NCBI RefSeq assembly: GCF_008868155.1
Contig: NZ_WBKR01000047.1
Coordinates: 1-32,525, forward strand
Length of the DNA stretch: 32,525 nt
DNA from: Micromonospora sp. ALFpr18c
GTDB lineage: Bacteria > Actinomycetota > Actinomycetes > Mycobacteriales > Micromonosporaceae
Direction: 5' to 3'
The notes under the pieces are model-generated. The model had not been told where the DNA came from. It worked only from the letters and a program-made list of their open reading frames with translations, and made no database searches. The translations under genes were made by a program, and so were the position numbers. Positions 1-7,616 of this stretch are shown here, in pieces. Positions within the stretch are counted from its first letter, which is position 1, and each line of letters opens with the position of its first letter.

Positions 1-20
1 ACCCCGACACCCCGACGCTC

Positions 21-104
21 CTCAAGGTCCACGCAACTTCAGGGATACTGCTGCCTCGGTCGGCGTTGAGGCAGCAGTATCCCCGAAAGTGCGCGGATCT
101 TGAG
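21..104. repeat. Long imperfect inverted repeat (element A)
   Basis: Arms at 21-57 and 68-104 (37 nt each) are complementary at about 32 of 37 positions and enclose a 10-nt loop. The innermost 13 bp (around GATACTGCTGCCTC) are perfect. It lies just past the 3' end of the MFS gene on the minus strand, so it could act as its terminator. It is much longer than a usual terminator and has no T-run, so a palindromic intergenic repeat is equally possible. Confidence 0.8.
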
Positions 105-122
105 CCGGACGGCGCGATCTGG

Positions 123-1346
123 TCAGCATGTCTCGCCGACGGGCTCGTGCTCGGTGTCGGCGGCGGCGCGGTTCCAGCGGGACCAGAGCACCCGCTCGCC
201 GTAGCCGGCCGCCATCAGGTGCGCGAAGGCCAGGTAGACCAGCACGCCAGCGACGAGCACCCCGAAACCGACCCAGTACGGCAGCGACAGCGAGTGCTCG
301 GCGAGCTTGCCGGAGATGATCGGCGCCGGTGCGGCGGCACCCCAGCGGACCAGGTTGAACGCGCCGGTGGCGAGCCTGCGGTCGCTGGAGCCGAGGCCGA
401 GCGCCAGGTCGGTGAGGTTGGCGTTGGCGAGCCCCATGCAGAGGCCGGCGAGCACGAGCACCACGAGCGCCTCGGCGGTGGAGTGCGAGGTGGCGAACAG
501 GATCATGCAGACCAGTAGCCCGGCGATGGCGACGCCGACGGTCTGCACCGCGCCGATCCGGTGGGCCAGCCGGTGGCCGATGACCAGGATGCCGGCGGCC
601 AGGCCGAGCCCCCAGCCGGTGAACGCGAGCCCCAGCGGGATGACGTCGAGGCCGAGGAAGAGCGGCGTGTAGCCGAGGACCACGAAGAACACGAAGTTGT
701 ACGCGGCGGTGACCACGCAGAGCGCCACGAACGCCGGGCGGCGGTAGGTGGCGAAGATCTGACCGAGGCGTACCGGGGCCTGCCGGTTGGTGGGCTCGCG
801 GAGTTTGCGGGCGGCCACGCCGAGGGCGACGACCATGAACACGCCGCAGACGAAGAACGGCAGCCGCCAGCTGACCTCGCCGAGCAGGCCACCGATCAGC
901 GGGCCGACGGCGAAGCCGAGCCCGAGGGCGGTCTCGAAGAGGCCGACCACCCATTCCCGGTCGACGGCGAGGTTGACCAGCACCACCATGGCGGTGGCGA
1001 AGAACATCGCGTTGCCCAGCCCCCAGACGCCGCGCAGCACCGACAGTTGGACGATGTTGTCGCTGAACGAGGCGAGGATCGCGGCCAGGCCGACGACGGA
1101 GACGCCGGTGATCAGCACCGGCTTGAAACCGAACCGGCCGCTGGCCAGCGTCGCCGGGATCATGCCGAGGGCCATGACCGCGATGTACGCGGTGAACAGC
1201 AGCTCGACCTGCCAGGCGGTGACGCCGATCGCGTCGCCGATGGCCGGCAGGATCGGGTCGACGACGGCGATGCCGGCGATGGCGAGGAAGGCCACCAGTG
1301 TGGTGGCGTAGATGGCACTGCGGTTCGGTTCGGAACGCCGATCCAC
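123..1346 (-). CDS. MFS transporter, drug-efflux type
   Basis: This 407-residue integral membrane protein of the major facilitator superfamily probably exports a drug or toxic small molecule by proton antiport. Hydrophobic segments occur along its length in the usual 12-helix pattern. The first helix (about residues 14-33) is followed by a loop carrying a motif-A-like stretch (ASGRFGFKP, about residues 68-76). The GTG start at 1346 is chosen because GAGGAG lies 5 nt upstream and the reading then begins MDRRSEPNRSAIYATTL. The gene is divergent from a MarR regulator 54 bp away, with paired palindromes between them, the usual layout of a repressor-controlled efflux pump. The substrate cannot be told from sequence. 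Family assignment is firm; the drug-export role is inferred from the neighbour. Confidence 0.9.
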   Translation of the reverse strand: MDRRSEPNRSAIYATTLVAFLAIAGIAVVDPILPAIGDAIGVTAWQVELLFTAYIAVMALGMIPATLASGRFGFKPVLITGVSVVGLAAILASFSDNIVQLSVLRGVWGLGNAMFFATAMVVLVNLAVDREWVVGLFETALGLGFAVGPLIGGLLGEVSWRLPFFVCGVFMVVALGVAARKLREPTNRQAPVRLGQIFATYRRPAFVALCVVTAAYNFVFFVVLGYTPLFLGLDVIPLGLAFTGWGLGLAAGILVIGHRLAHRIGAVQTVGVAIAGLLVCMILFATSHSTAEALVVLVLAGLCMGLANANLTDLALGLGSSDRRLATGAFNLVRWGAAAPAPIISGKLAEHSLSLPYWVGFGVLVAGVLVYLAFAHLMAAGYGERVLWSRWNRAAADTEHEPVGETC

Positions 1347-1363
1347 TCCAACTCCTCAATTAG

Positions 1364-1397
1364 CTGTATCGTACAGTCATTTAGTCTGTATCATACA
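1364..1397. promoter_or_regulatory. Tandem MarR operators in divergent promoter
   Basis: Two near-identical palindromes lie between the divergent genes: CTGTATCGTACAG (1364-1376) and TGTATCATACA (1387-1397). Both fit TGTATCRTACA, and their TGTA starts are 22 bp apart, about two helical turns, so dimers would bind the same DNA face. They overlap -10-like hexamers for both directions: TACGAT on the minus strand (1373-1368) with TTGTAT 19 bp upstream, and TATCAT on the plus strand (1389-1394). The plus-strand hexamer ends 6 nt before the MarR ATG, suggesting a leaderless mRNA. Confidence 0.75.
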
Positions 1398-1400
1398 ACT

Positions 1401-1862
1401 ATGAGCGACCACGATGACGAGAGCACCCTCGGCCAGATCGAGACCGAGGTGGCCCTGCTGATGCGCTTCGGCGAGGCCACCCGGCGGGCCACCGGCACCG
1501 CCGAGCACCGGGTGCTCGACCGCGCGGCGTACGTCATCCTGCGCCACCTGGCCGACGCCGGCCCGCAGAACGTCTCGGCGCTCGCCGCCCGACTCAACCT
1601 GGACGGCTCGACGGTGACCCGGCAGGTCTCCGCCCTGCAACGCGACGGCCTCATCGTCCGCGCCCCCGACCCGACGGACGGACGCGGCACGGTCATCTCC
1701 CCCACCCCGGCCGGCCTGCAACGGATGGCCGCCGTGCAGGCCGCCCGCACCCGGCTCTACGGCGACATGCTGGCCGACTGGAGCACCGAGGACCGGGCCA
1801 GCCTGGCCACCCTCCTGGGCCGCCTCAACCAGGCCCTGGTGACCCGCAACCGCCGCCGCTGA
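1401..1862 (+). CDS. MarR-family transcriptional regulator
   Basis: A 153-residue winged helix-turn-helix protein. The recognition helix is at about residues 68-83 (LDGSTVTRQVSALQ) and the wing at about 90-100 (DPTDGRGTVIS), both typical of MarR repressors; the terminal helices would form the dimer interface. The start at 1401 gives the MSDHDDES N-terminus; longer in-frame readings would run back through the operators and into the MFS gene. No Shine-Dalgarno precedes the ATG, in keeping with leaderless translation. It most likely represses itself and the divergent MFS gene and is released by a small ligand, as is general in this family. The ligand is unknown. Confidence 0.92.
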   Translation: MSDHDDESTLGQIETEVALLMRFGEATRRATGTAEHRVLDRAAYVILRHLADAGPQNVSALAARLNLDGSTVTRQVSALQRDGLIVRAPDPTDGRGTVISPTPAGLQRMAAVQAARTRLYGDMLADWSTEDRASLATLLGRLNQALVTRNRRR

Positions 1863-2148
1863 CCGACCGTGCGGCAACGCGCGCCGGATCGCGCCGGATC
1901 GCGCCAAAGCGCGCCTGACTTCACTGAAGCGCTGCCGGCCGCGCCGAGCCGCCCGTGATTAATCCGCCGAGCCGGAACACCCCTGATTCGTTTGCGACAT
2001 CAACTCCAAAGCGTCCGAGCAACACCCGCAGCACCCGCAGCGCCCGGGCGACACCCGTAGCGCGCGAGCAGCGCGCGAGGCCCGCACGGTCGGGGCGGAA
2101 CGGGTACGCCCGGGCGCCGAGCACGTCGGCACCCGGGCGTACCCGAGG
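1863..2148. other. Intergenic stretch without a convincing gene
   Basis: Between the convergent MarR and symporter genes. It holds a short tandem repeat (GCGCCGGATC twice, 1881-1900), a locally AT-richer stretch near 1957-2025, and the hairpin at 2101-2145. No reading frame here has a ribosome-binding site or a recognisable product. Confidence 0.6.
2101..2145 (-). terminator. Strong stem-loop after the symporter gene
   Basis: A perfect 14-bp inverted repeat (CGGGTACGCCCGGG at 2101-2114 against 2132-2145) continues, after one mismatch, into a 5-bp inner stem (GCCGA/TCGGC) with a 5-nt loop. It starts 3 nt past the symporter stop codon. There is no T-run, as is common for actinobacterial terminators. 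Confidence 0.75.
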
Positions 2149-3798
2149 TCAGGCGACCGGTTCGCGGGCCGAGTCGGCGTTCCTCTCGGTGCCCGGGGTG
2201 ACCCGAGGGTCGCCCTCGTCGGCGAAGTAGTCGTCCGCAGTGGTGCCGTCGACCCCCTCGGCCACCTTCGCCGCCCGCAACGCCAGCGTCAGCAGCGCCG
2301 CGACGGCCAGGTTCACCAGCACCGCCACGATGCCGACGTAGATCGTCCTGGCGGTGTCGAAGCCGAACTCCGACAGCGGGAACGCCGAGCCACCGAAGTG
2401 CTTCCGGGTCGGGCTGGCGACCTGGTAGAGCATCCACATGCCCAGGCCCATGCCGACCGCCCAGCCGGCGATCAGCGCGCCGCGGTGGAACCAGCGGGTG
2501 TAGAGGCCCAGCGCCACGGCCGGCAGCGTCTGCAGGATGATGACGCCGCCGATGAGCTGGAGGTCGATGGAGAACTGCGGGTCGAGGAAGACGATGCAGG
2601 CGACCGCGCCGACCTTCACCACCAGCGAGGCGACCTTGGAGACGTTCGCCTCCTGGGCCGGGGAGGCGTCGCGCTTCAGGTACTCCTTGTAGATGTTGCG
2701 GGTGAACAGGTTCGCCGCCGCGATCGACATGATCGCCGCCGGGACCAGCGCGCCGATACCGATCGCCGCGTACGCCACACCGGCGAACCAGTCCGGGAAC
2801 TGCTGATCGAACAGCAGCGGCACGATGGTGTTGTTGTCCACGCTGCCAGCCGATGCGCCGGGCAGCGGCTTCACCCCGGCCGCGATGGCCATGTAGCCGA
2901 GCAGCGCGATCAACCCGAGCAGCAGACTGTACGCGGGCAGCGCCGACATGTTCCGCTTGATCACGTCGCGGTTCCGGCTGGCCAGCACGCCGGTGATGCT
3001 GTGCGGGTAGAGGAAGAGCGCCAACGCCGAACCGAGCGCCAACGTGACGTACTGGAGCTGGTTGTTGCCGTTGAGCAGGATGCCGTCGTTCGGGTTGGGT
3101 GAGGCGTCGAACTTCGCGTCCGCGGCGGCGAAGATGTCCCCCCAGCCGCCCAGCTTGTACGGCAGGTAGACGACCGCCACCAGGATGACGATGTAGATCA
3201 GGCTGTCCTTGACGAACGCGATCAACGCCGGAGCGCGCAGCCCCGACTGGTAGGTGTACGCGGCGAGGATCGCGAATGCGATGATGATCGGCAGGTGCCG
3301 GGCCAGCGCGTTGTCGCCGGTGACGCCCATCGTCTTGAGCACCGCCTCGATGCCGACCAGCTGCAACGCGATGTACGGCATGGTGGCGACGATCCCGGTG
3401 ATCGCGATCAGCAGCGCCAGCACCGGCGAGTCGAACCGGTTACGGACGAAGTCGGCCGGCGTGACGAACCCGTGCCGGTGCGACACCGACCAGAGCCGGA
3501 CCAGCACCAGGAAGACCAGCGGGTAGATGACGATGGTGTACGGCACGGCGAAGAACCCGGCCGCACCCGCGCCGAACATCAGCGCCGGCACCGCCACGAA
3601 GGTGTACGCCGTGTAGAGGTCACCGCCGACCAGGAACCAGGTGATCCAACCGCCGAAGCTGCGCCCACCCAGCCCCCACTCGTCGAGGTGCGCCATGTCC
3701 TTCGGCGCCCGCCAGCGGGCGGCCACGAAGCCCATCGCGCTGACCAGGAGGAACAGCAGGGAGAAGACGATGATCTCGGTGAGATGGTCGCGCCACAT
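2149..3798 (-). CDS. Sodium:solute symporter, MctP-like monocarboxylate permease
   Basis: A 549-residue polytopic protein of the SSS family. Its N-terminal part resembles the MctP type, with the conserved stretch GGDLYTAYTFVAVP at about residues 58-71 after GLGGRSFGGW. MctP-type carriers take up short monocarboxylates such as lactate, pyruvate or acetate; the substrate here is inferred from family likeness only. Length and the spread of hydrophobic segments fit a full 13-helix carrier with a charged cytoplasmic tail. Its ATG at 3798 overlaps the TGA of the upstream DUF3311 gene by one base (TGATG), so the two are translationally coupled. A CRP-like palindrome lies upstream of the pair, and a strong hairpin follows the stop. 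Confidence 0.9.
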   Translation of the reverse strand: MWRDHLTEIIVFSLLFLLVSAMGFVAARWRAPKDMAHLDEWGLGGRSFGGWITWFLVGGDLYTAYTFVAVPALMFGAGAAGFFAVPYTIVIYPLVFLVLVRLWSVSHRHGFVTPADFVRNRFDSPVLALLIAITGIVATMPYIALQLVGIEAVLKTMGVTGDNALARHLPIIIAFAILAAYTYQSGLRAPALIAFVKDSLIYIVILVAVVYLPYKLGGWGDIFAAADAKFDASPNPNDGILLNGNNQLQYVTLALGSALALFLYPHSITGVLASRNRDVIKRNMSALPAYSLLLGLIALLGYMAIAAGVKPLPGASAGSVDNNTIVPLLFDQQFPDWFAGVAYAAIGIGALVPAAIMSIAAANLFTRNIYKEYLKRDASPAQEANVSKVASLVVKVGAVACIVFLDPQFSIDLQLIGGVIILQTLPAVALGLYTRWFHRGALIAGWAVGMGLGMWMLYQVASPTRKHFGGSAFPLSEFGFDTARTIYVGIVAVLVNLAVAALLTLALRAAKVAEGVDGTTADDYFADEGDPRVTPGTERNADSAREPVA

Positions 3799-4040
3799 CA
3801 GGAGTCACCCCGCTTCTTGGTCATCTGGTAGACCAGGGTGGTGGTGCCGACGCCGAGCAGGATGAAGGCCAGTTGCAGCCAGTAGAAGCGCGGGAAGCCG
3901 AAGACCCGGGGCGAGTCGCCATTGAAGAAGACCGGGATCAGCGGCACCACGATGGGAACGAAGAGCAACCAGTTCCAGGGGCTGTGGTCCTTCGCCCTGG
4001 TCGGCGCCGTGGTGGGCGCCTCCGGTTCCGGTGCAGCCAT
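3798..4040 (-). CDS. DUF3311 small membrane protein
   Basis: An 80-residue protein with two hydrophobic helices: about residues 24-38 (WLLFVPIVVPLIPVF) and about 52-70. In actinobacteria such DUF3311 proteins commonly lie directly before an SSS carrier and are thought to be small accessory subunits, though the function is not established. The ATG at 4040 is chosen over the longer frame because GGAGGT sits 7 nt upstream and the longer version would run through the CRP-like site. It is coupled to the symporter by a one-base stop/start overlap. The short charged N-terminus (PEPEAPTTAPTRAKD) is probably cytoplasmic. Confidence 0.85.
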   Translation of the reverse strand: MAAPEPEAPTTAPTRAKDHSPWNWLLFVPIVVPLIPVFFNGDSPRVFGFPRFYWLQLAFILLGVGTTTLVYQMTKKRGDS

Positions 4041-4096
4041 CTGACACACCTCCGGGGAGTCGAGGCTCTCGATGTAACGGCCGGAGGCTACGACTC

Positions 4097-4112
4097 TGTG
4101 ACCGCCGTCACG
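4097..4112. promoter_or_regulatory. CRP/GlxR-like operator
   Basis: TGTGACCGCCGTCACG fits the CRP-family pattern TGTGA-N6-TCAC(A), with GTGAC/GTCAC arms around four bases. It lies 57-72 bp upstream of the DUF3311 start. Carboxylate carriers are known targets of CRP-type regulators in actinobacteria (for example mctC under GlxR in Corynebacterium), so the placement makes biological sense. Confidence 0.55.
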
Positions 4113-4195
4113 TGGATCACTCGGGAGGTGCTGCGCCGAACGGCCGACCGGCTGCGCCAAACGGCGCGGCCGACCAGCCGGGCGAACGGACGGTG

Positions 4196-4212
4196 GGCCG
4201 GCTCAGCCGGCC
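4196..4212 (-). terminator. Short stem-loop over the RNase H stop codon
   Basis: GGCCGGC (4196-4202) and GCCGGCC (4206-4212) pair perfectly around a 3-nt loop that is the stop codon itself. It may end the three-gene operon running 6934 to 4203. The stem is short and has no T-run. Confidence 0.4.
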
Positions 4213-5330
4213 GCGAGGTGGGCGGTGTCGTTGACCGTGCGCACCGCGACGCCACCGTCGGGCCACCTGTCGAGCACCGAGATGCCGGCCGCGTCCAGGA
4301 AGAGCCGGTGCAGGAAGCCGTCGCCGGCCGCGAGGGCGTCGCGCAGCACCAGCTTGATCGGCGACACGTGCGAGACGACCACCACGGTCTCCCCGGGGTA
4401 CGCCGTGAGCAGCCCGGCGATCACGCGGTGCGCGCGTTCGGCGACGTGCGTGAACGACTCGCCGCCGGGCGGGGCGACGCGGGGCGAGGCGAGCCAGGCG
4501 TCCATCTCCCCCGGCCACCGCTCGCGGACCTCGGCGAAGGTGCGCCCCTCCCACTGACCGAAGTCGCACTCGATCAAATCGTCCTCCGTGCGCACCGGCA
4601 CGTCACCGAGCGCCCCGGCGATCGCCGCCGCGGTGGCCGTACACCGGGACAGCGGTGAGCTGAGCACGGCCGCGACCGACGGGGCCAGCGCGGCCACCCG
4701 GGCGCCGGTGGCCACGGCCTGGGCCCGGCCGCGCTCGGACAGCGGCACGTCGCCGCGGCCGGAGTACCGCCGCTGCTCGGTGTACTCGGTCTCGCCGTGC
4801 CGGACCAGGATCAGCCGGGTCGCGGTGAAGCTCGGCCGCGGCTCCCAGGACGCCGGCGCGGTCGCCGGGTCGCTGCCGACAGTCGGTGCGGCGGCGGGCG
4901 TCGCCGCCGGGGGGCGACCCGCGGCGGCGTCCATCGCGGCGTTGGCCAGCGCGTCGGCGTGCCGGTTCTGGCCGCGGGGGATCCACCCGAACCGCACCGC
5001 CGTGAACCGGCCCACCAGCCCGGCCGCCTGGGCGGCGAGCGGACGCAGGCCGGGATGCTTGATCTGCCACCGGCCGCACATCTGCTCGACCACCAGCTTG
5101 GAGTCCATCCGGACGTCCACCTCGGCGGCGCCCAGCTCGGCGGCGGCCGTCAACCCGGCGATCAGGCCCTGGTACTCGGCGACGTTGTTGGTCGCCGTGC
5201 CGAGCGACTCGAAACGCTCGGCGAGCACCTCGCCGGTCTCCGGGTCACGCACCACCGCGCCGTAGCCGGCCGGCCCCGGATTGCCCCGGGACCCGCCGTC
5301 GGCCTCGACGACGACCACGCGCGGCGCCAC
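4203..5330 (-). CDS. Bifunctional RNase HI / histidine phosphatase
   Basis: A 375-residue two-domain enzyme. The N-terminal domain (about 1-135) is RNase H type 1, with acidic catalytic residues visible at D11 (EADGGS), E52 (NNVAEYQG), D76 (RMDSKLV) and D126 (RHADALAN); it should cut the RNA strand of RNA:DNA hybrids. After an Ala/Pro linker (about 136-168) comes a phosphoglycerate-mutase-like acid phosphatase: LVRHGE at about 175-180 (H178 the phospho-acceptor), R229, E254 (LIECDFGQWEG) and a second histidine H321 (VVSHVS). It has the architecture remembered for mycobacterial Rv2228c, whose phosphatase half resembles alpha-ribazole phosphatase CobC. Last gene of an operon, 3 nt after the zinc-ribbon gene. 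Both active sites look intact. Confidence 0.93.
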   Translation of the reverse strand: MAPRVVVVEADGGSRGNPGPAGYGAVVRDPETGEVLAERFESLGTATNNVAEYQGLIAGLTAAAELGAAEVDVRMDSKLVVEQMCGRWQIKHPGLRPLAAQAAGLVGRFTAVRFGWIPRGQNRHADALANAAMDAAAGRPPAATPAAAPTVGSDPATAPASWEPRPSFTATRLILVRHGETEYTEQRRYSGRGDVPLSERGRAQAVATGARVAALAPSVAAVLSSPLSRCTATAAAIAGALGDVPVRTEDDLIECDFGQWEGRTFAEVRERWPGEMDAWLASPRVAPPGGESFTHVAERAHRVIAGLLTAYPGETVVVVSHVSPIKLVLRDALAAGDGFLHRLFLDAAGISVLDRWPDGGVAVRTVNDTAHLAAG

Positions 5331-5333
5331 GAC

Positions 5334-6071
5334 CTACAGACCCGACTCGTTGGTACGGACCATGATCCGGCGGCAGTCCTCGCAGCGGACCACGTCGTCC
5401 GGGGCGGCCTTGCGGATCCGGGCCAGGTCGGCGCCGGACAGCTCCAACCGGCAGCCGCCGCAGCGGCCGGCGGTGAGCAGGGCGGCGCCCAGCCCGGTGT
5501 CCTCGCGGATCTTGTCGTAGAGGGTGACCAGGTCGGACGGGAGGTCGGCGGCGAGCGGCTGACGGGCGCCCCGTTTGAACTCCTCCTCCTTGGCGATCTC
5601 GGCCAGCGTGTCGTCCCGACGCTGCTCGGTCGCGGCCCGCTTGTCCCGGGTGTCGGCCAGTCGCTGTTCCACGCCGTCCAGCACGCCCTGGGCGGTTTCC
5701 CGCTGCTCCATCAGCTCCAACTCGGCGTCCTCCAGGTCGCCCTGACGCCGGTTCAGCGAGACCAGCTCGTGCTGGAGCGCCTCCAGCTCCCGGGCCGGGC
5801 CGGTGCCGGCGGCCAGCCGGTTCTGGTCCTTCTCCTTGCGGGCACGGACCTGCTCGACGTCCTTCTCCAGCCGGGCGATGTCCCGGTCCAGGTCGTCGAC
5901 CGCCACCTGGGCGCGGACCCGCTCGTCCTCCAGCGACGACAGCTCCCGGGCCTGCGCCTCCAGCTCGGCCCGCTCCGGCAGTGAACGCCGGCGGTGGGCG
6001 AGCTGGGCGAGGTTGGTGTCGATCGCCTGGAGGTCGAGCAGGCGGCGCTGCACCTGAGGGTCAGCCTTCAC
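5334..6071 (-). CDS. C4 zinc-ribbon protein with long coiled coil
   Basis: A 245-residue protein. Residues about 5-170 are a charged, Glu/Arg/Leu-rich coiled coil, and the C-terminus carries a four-cysteine zinc ribbon (C204-GG-C207 and C230-ED-C233). This is the family remembered for mycobacterial Rv2229c; proposed roles include nucleic-acid binding or scaffolding, none settled. The GTG at 6071 is chosen because it overlaps the TGA of the upstream Nif3-like gene as GTGA, AAGGAG lies a short distance upstream, and VKADPQVQRRLLDLQ is a typical N-terminus for the family. A longer frame would run into the Nif3 gene. Its position between Nif3 and RNase H is conserved, suggesting a shared but unknown function. 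Confidence 0.88.
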   Translation of the reverse strand: MKADPQVQRRLLDLQAIDTNLAQLAHRRRSLPERAELEAQARELSSLEDERVRAQVAVDDLDRDIARLEKDVEQVRARKEKDQNRLAAGTGPARELEALQHELVSLNRRQGDLEDAELELMEQRETAQGVLDGVEQRLADTRDKRAATEQRRDDTLAEIAKEEEFKRGARQPLAADLPSDLVTLYDKIREDTGLGAALLTAGRCGGCRLELSGADLARIRKAAPDDVVRCEDCRRIMVRTNESGL

Positions 6072-6934
6072 GGTCGGGGCTCCTTGTCGTCCACAACGGG
6101 TGCGGCGGCGTGCACGGTCCACGGGTCGGTGTCCAGGTCGGACACCAGCGTCTCGACGCCCGGCGCCTGCCGCAGGAAGGCGGCCAGGTCGTCCAGCCAC
6201 GGTCGTTCGGTCGCCCAGTGGGCGGCGTCGATCAGGGCGGGACCATCGGCGGCGAGGTGCTCGCCGGCCGGATGGTGCCGCAGGTCGGCGGTGAGGAACG
6301 CGTCCACCCCGGCGGCGGTCGCGGCGCCGAGGAAGCTGTCCCCCGACCCGCCGCTGACGGCGAGGGTACGAACCATACGCCCGGGATCCCCCGCCGCGCG
6401 AACTCCCCAGGACGTGACGGGGAGCACGGCGGCGGCGTGCCGGGTCAGCTCGGCGAGGGTCATCGGGCGGGGCAGCTCACCGATCCGGCCGAACCCCCGG
6501 TCGTCGCCGGCGGCGGGCGAGGAGGGCGCGGGTCGCTGCAGCGGGCGCAGCCCGGTGAGGCCGAACCGGGCGGCGAGGGCATCGGAGACACCCGGGGACG
6601 CCACGTCGGCGTTGGTGTGCGCCACGTACAGGGCCACCCCGGCGCGGATCAGCTGATGGACGATCCGCCCCTTGAACGTCGTCGGGGCGACCGAGGAGAC
6701 CCCGCGCAGCAGCAGCGGATGGTGCGCGACGATCATGTCGGCACCGACGGCCAGGGCTTCGGCGACCGTCTCGGGCACCACGTCGACGACGCAGAGCACC
6801 CGGCGGACCGGGGCGGCCGGCTCGCCGAGCACCAGGCCCACCCGGTCCCACTCCTCCGCCCAGACCGGCGGGTAGCGCCGTTCCAACTCGGCCACCACGT
6901 CGGTCACCGTGGGGGTGGATCCGATTGTGCTCAC
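6068..6934 (-). CDS. Nif3-like dinuclear metal-centre protein (DUF34)
   Basis: A 288-residue member of the Nif3/DUF34 family (the YbgI/GTP cyclohydrolase I type 2 group). Metal-ligand motifs are visible: AHHP (H71, H72), AHTNAD (H106, D110) and DAAHWATE (H239, E243). The order GL-GEP then IVAHHPLL is characteristic. The protein is predicted cytoplasmic; its substrate is unresolved, with hydrolase and metal-insertion roles both proposed. First gene of the operon with the zinc-ribbon and RNase H/phosphatase genes, overlapping the zinc-ribbon gene by 4 nt (GTGA). Length is that of the short actinobacterial form. Confidence 0.9.
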   Translation of the reverse strand: MSTIGSTPTVTDVVAELERRYPPVWAEEWDRVGLVLGEPAAPVRRVLCVVDVVPETVAEALAVGADMIVAHHPLLLRGVSSVAPTTFKGRIVHQLIRAGVALYVAHTNADVASPGVSDALAARFGLTGLRPLQRPAPSSPAAGDDRGFGRIGELPRPMTLAELTRHAAAVLPVTSWGVRAAGDPGRMVRTLAVSGGSGDSFLGAATAAGVDAFLTADLRHHPAGEHLAADGPALIDAAHWATERPWLDDLAAFLRQAPGVETLVSDLDTDPWTVHAAAPVVDDKEPRP

Positions 6935-6994
6935 GGCGGGCCAGCTTACCGGCGTACGGGCCGTCGGGCGGCGACGCCCGGCCCGACCGCGCCG

Positions 6995-7021
6995 GGCGGG
7001 CGACGTGCCGGCACGCCCGCC
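6995..7021 (-). terminator. Stem-loop after the flavoprotein gene
   Basis: GGCGGGCG (6995-7002) pairs with CGCCCGCC (7014-7021), and the loop contains the small palindrome GTGCCGGCAC. It lies 6 nt past the flavoprotein stop. No T-run is present. Confidence 0.5.
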
Positions 7022-7027
7022 GGGTGG

Positions 7028-7600
7028 TCAGGCGGCGCGGCAGGAGACGCTGCGCAGCGCCGCCAACGGCACCTGCCACGGGAACGCGTGCAGGTGCTGC
7101 TCGCCGGTCCCGGGCGGGTGCAGGGCGACCACGTGGTCGCCGAAGAGCATCGTGACACCCCAGTCGGCCAGCCGGGCCACGCCGGCCCGGAACGCCGGGT
7201 GGGCGGCCATCGCGGCATTGGTGTACGGCACCGCCACGATGGGGATGCCCTTGCCCTGCGCCTCGACCAGCAGCCCGAGCGCGAGCGTGTCGGCGATTCC
7301 CGCCGCCCACTTGTTGACCGTGTTGACGGTGGCCGGGCAGACGATCATGGCGTCGGCGGGCGGCAGGACGTCCGGGTCACCCGGGTTCTTGTAGTGCGTC
7401 CGCACCGGGTGGCCGGTCTGCCGGACCAGGGCGGCCTGGTCGACGAACTTGGCCCCGTCCGGCGTGACGACCACACAGACGTCCCAACCGTCCTGCTGGG
7501 CCAGGCCGACCAGATGTCCGACCTCGCGGGCCAGCGGCGAACCGCAGGCGATGACATAGAGCACCTCACGGTGCGTGCTGGTGCGCGGTGAACCGGCCAT
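7028..7600 (-). CDS. HFCD-type flavoprotein (CoaC/EpiD fold)
   Basis: A 190-residue protein of the flavoprotein family that includes phosphopantothenoylcysteine decarboxylase and EpiD. Visible motifs are the Rossmann-like start (VLYVIACGSP), PATVNTVNKWAAGIADTLA at about 89-107 (the PAxxNT flavin-binding block), and VPYTNAAMAAHP at about 124-135, where decarboxylases have a PxMNxxMW clamp; here N128 and M131 remain but the rest differs. H69 could be the catalytic histidine. FMN binding is likely; the decarboxylase reaction is uncertain because the clamp is altered and the pathway CoaBC is normally a larger fusion. The ATG at 7600 lies 16 nt past the XRE stop with GGAG upstream, so the two genes are probably co-transcribed. 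Confidence 0.8.
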   Translation of the reverse strand: MAGSPRTSTHREVLYVIACGSPLAREVGHLVGLAQQDGWDVCVVVTPDGAKFVDQAALVRQTGHPVRTHYKNPGDPDVLPPADAMIVCPATVNTVNKWAAGIADTLALGLLVEAQGKGIPIVAVPYTNAAMAAHPAFRAGVARLADWGVTMLFGDHVVALHPPGTGEQHLHAFPWQVPLAALRSVSCRAA

Positions 7601-7616
7601 CAAACCGGCTCCGCGC

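Noticed and set aside
561..1862. Long plus-strand frame covering the MFS gene antisense and running into MarR
   Set aside because: Only its last part (from 1401) is the MarR gene; the rest is the complement of the MFS gene and would read through the operators.
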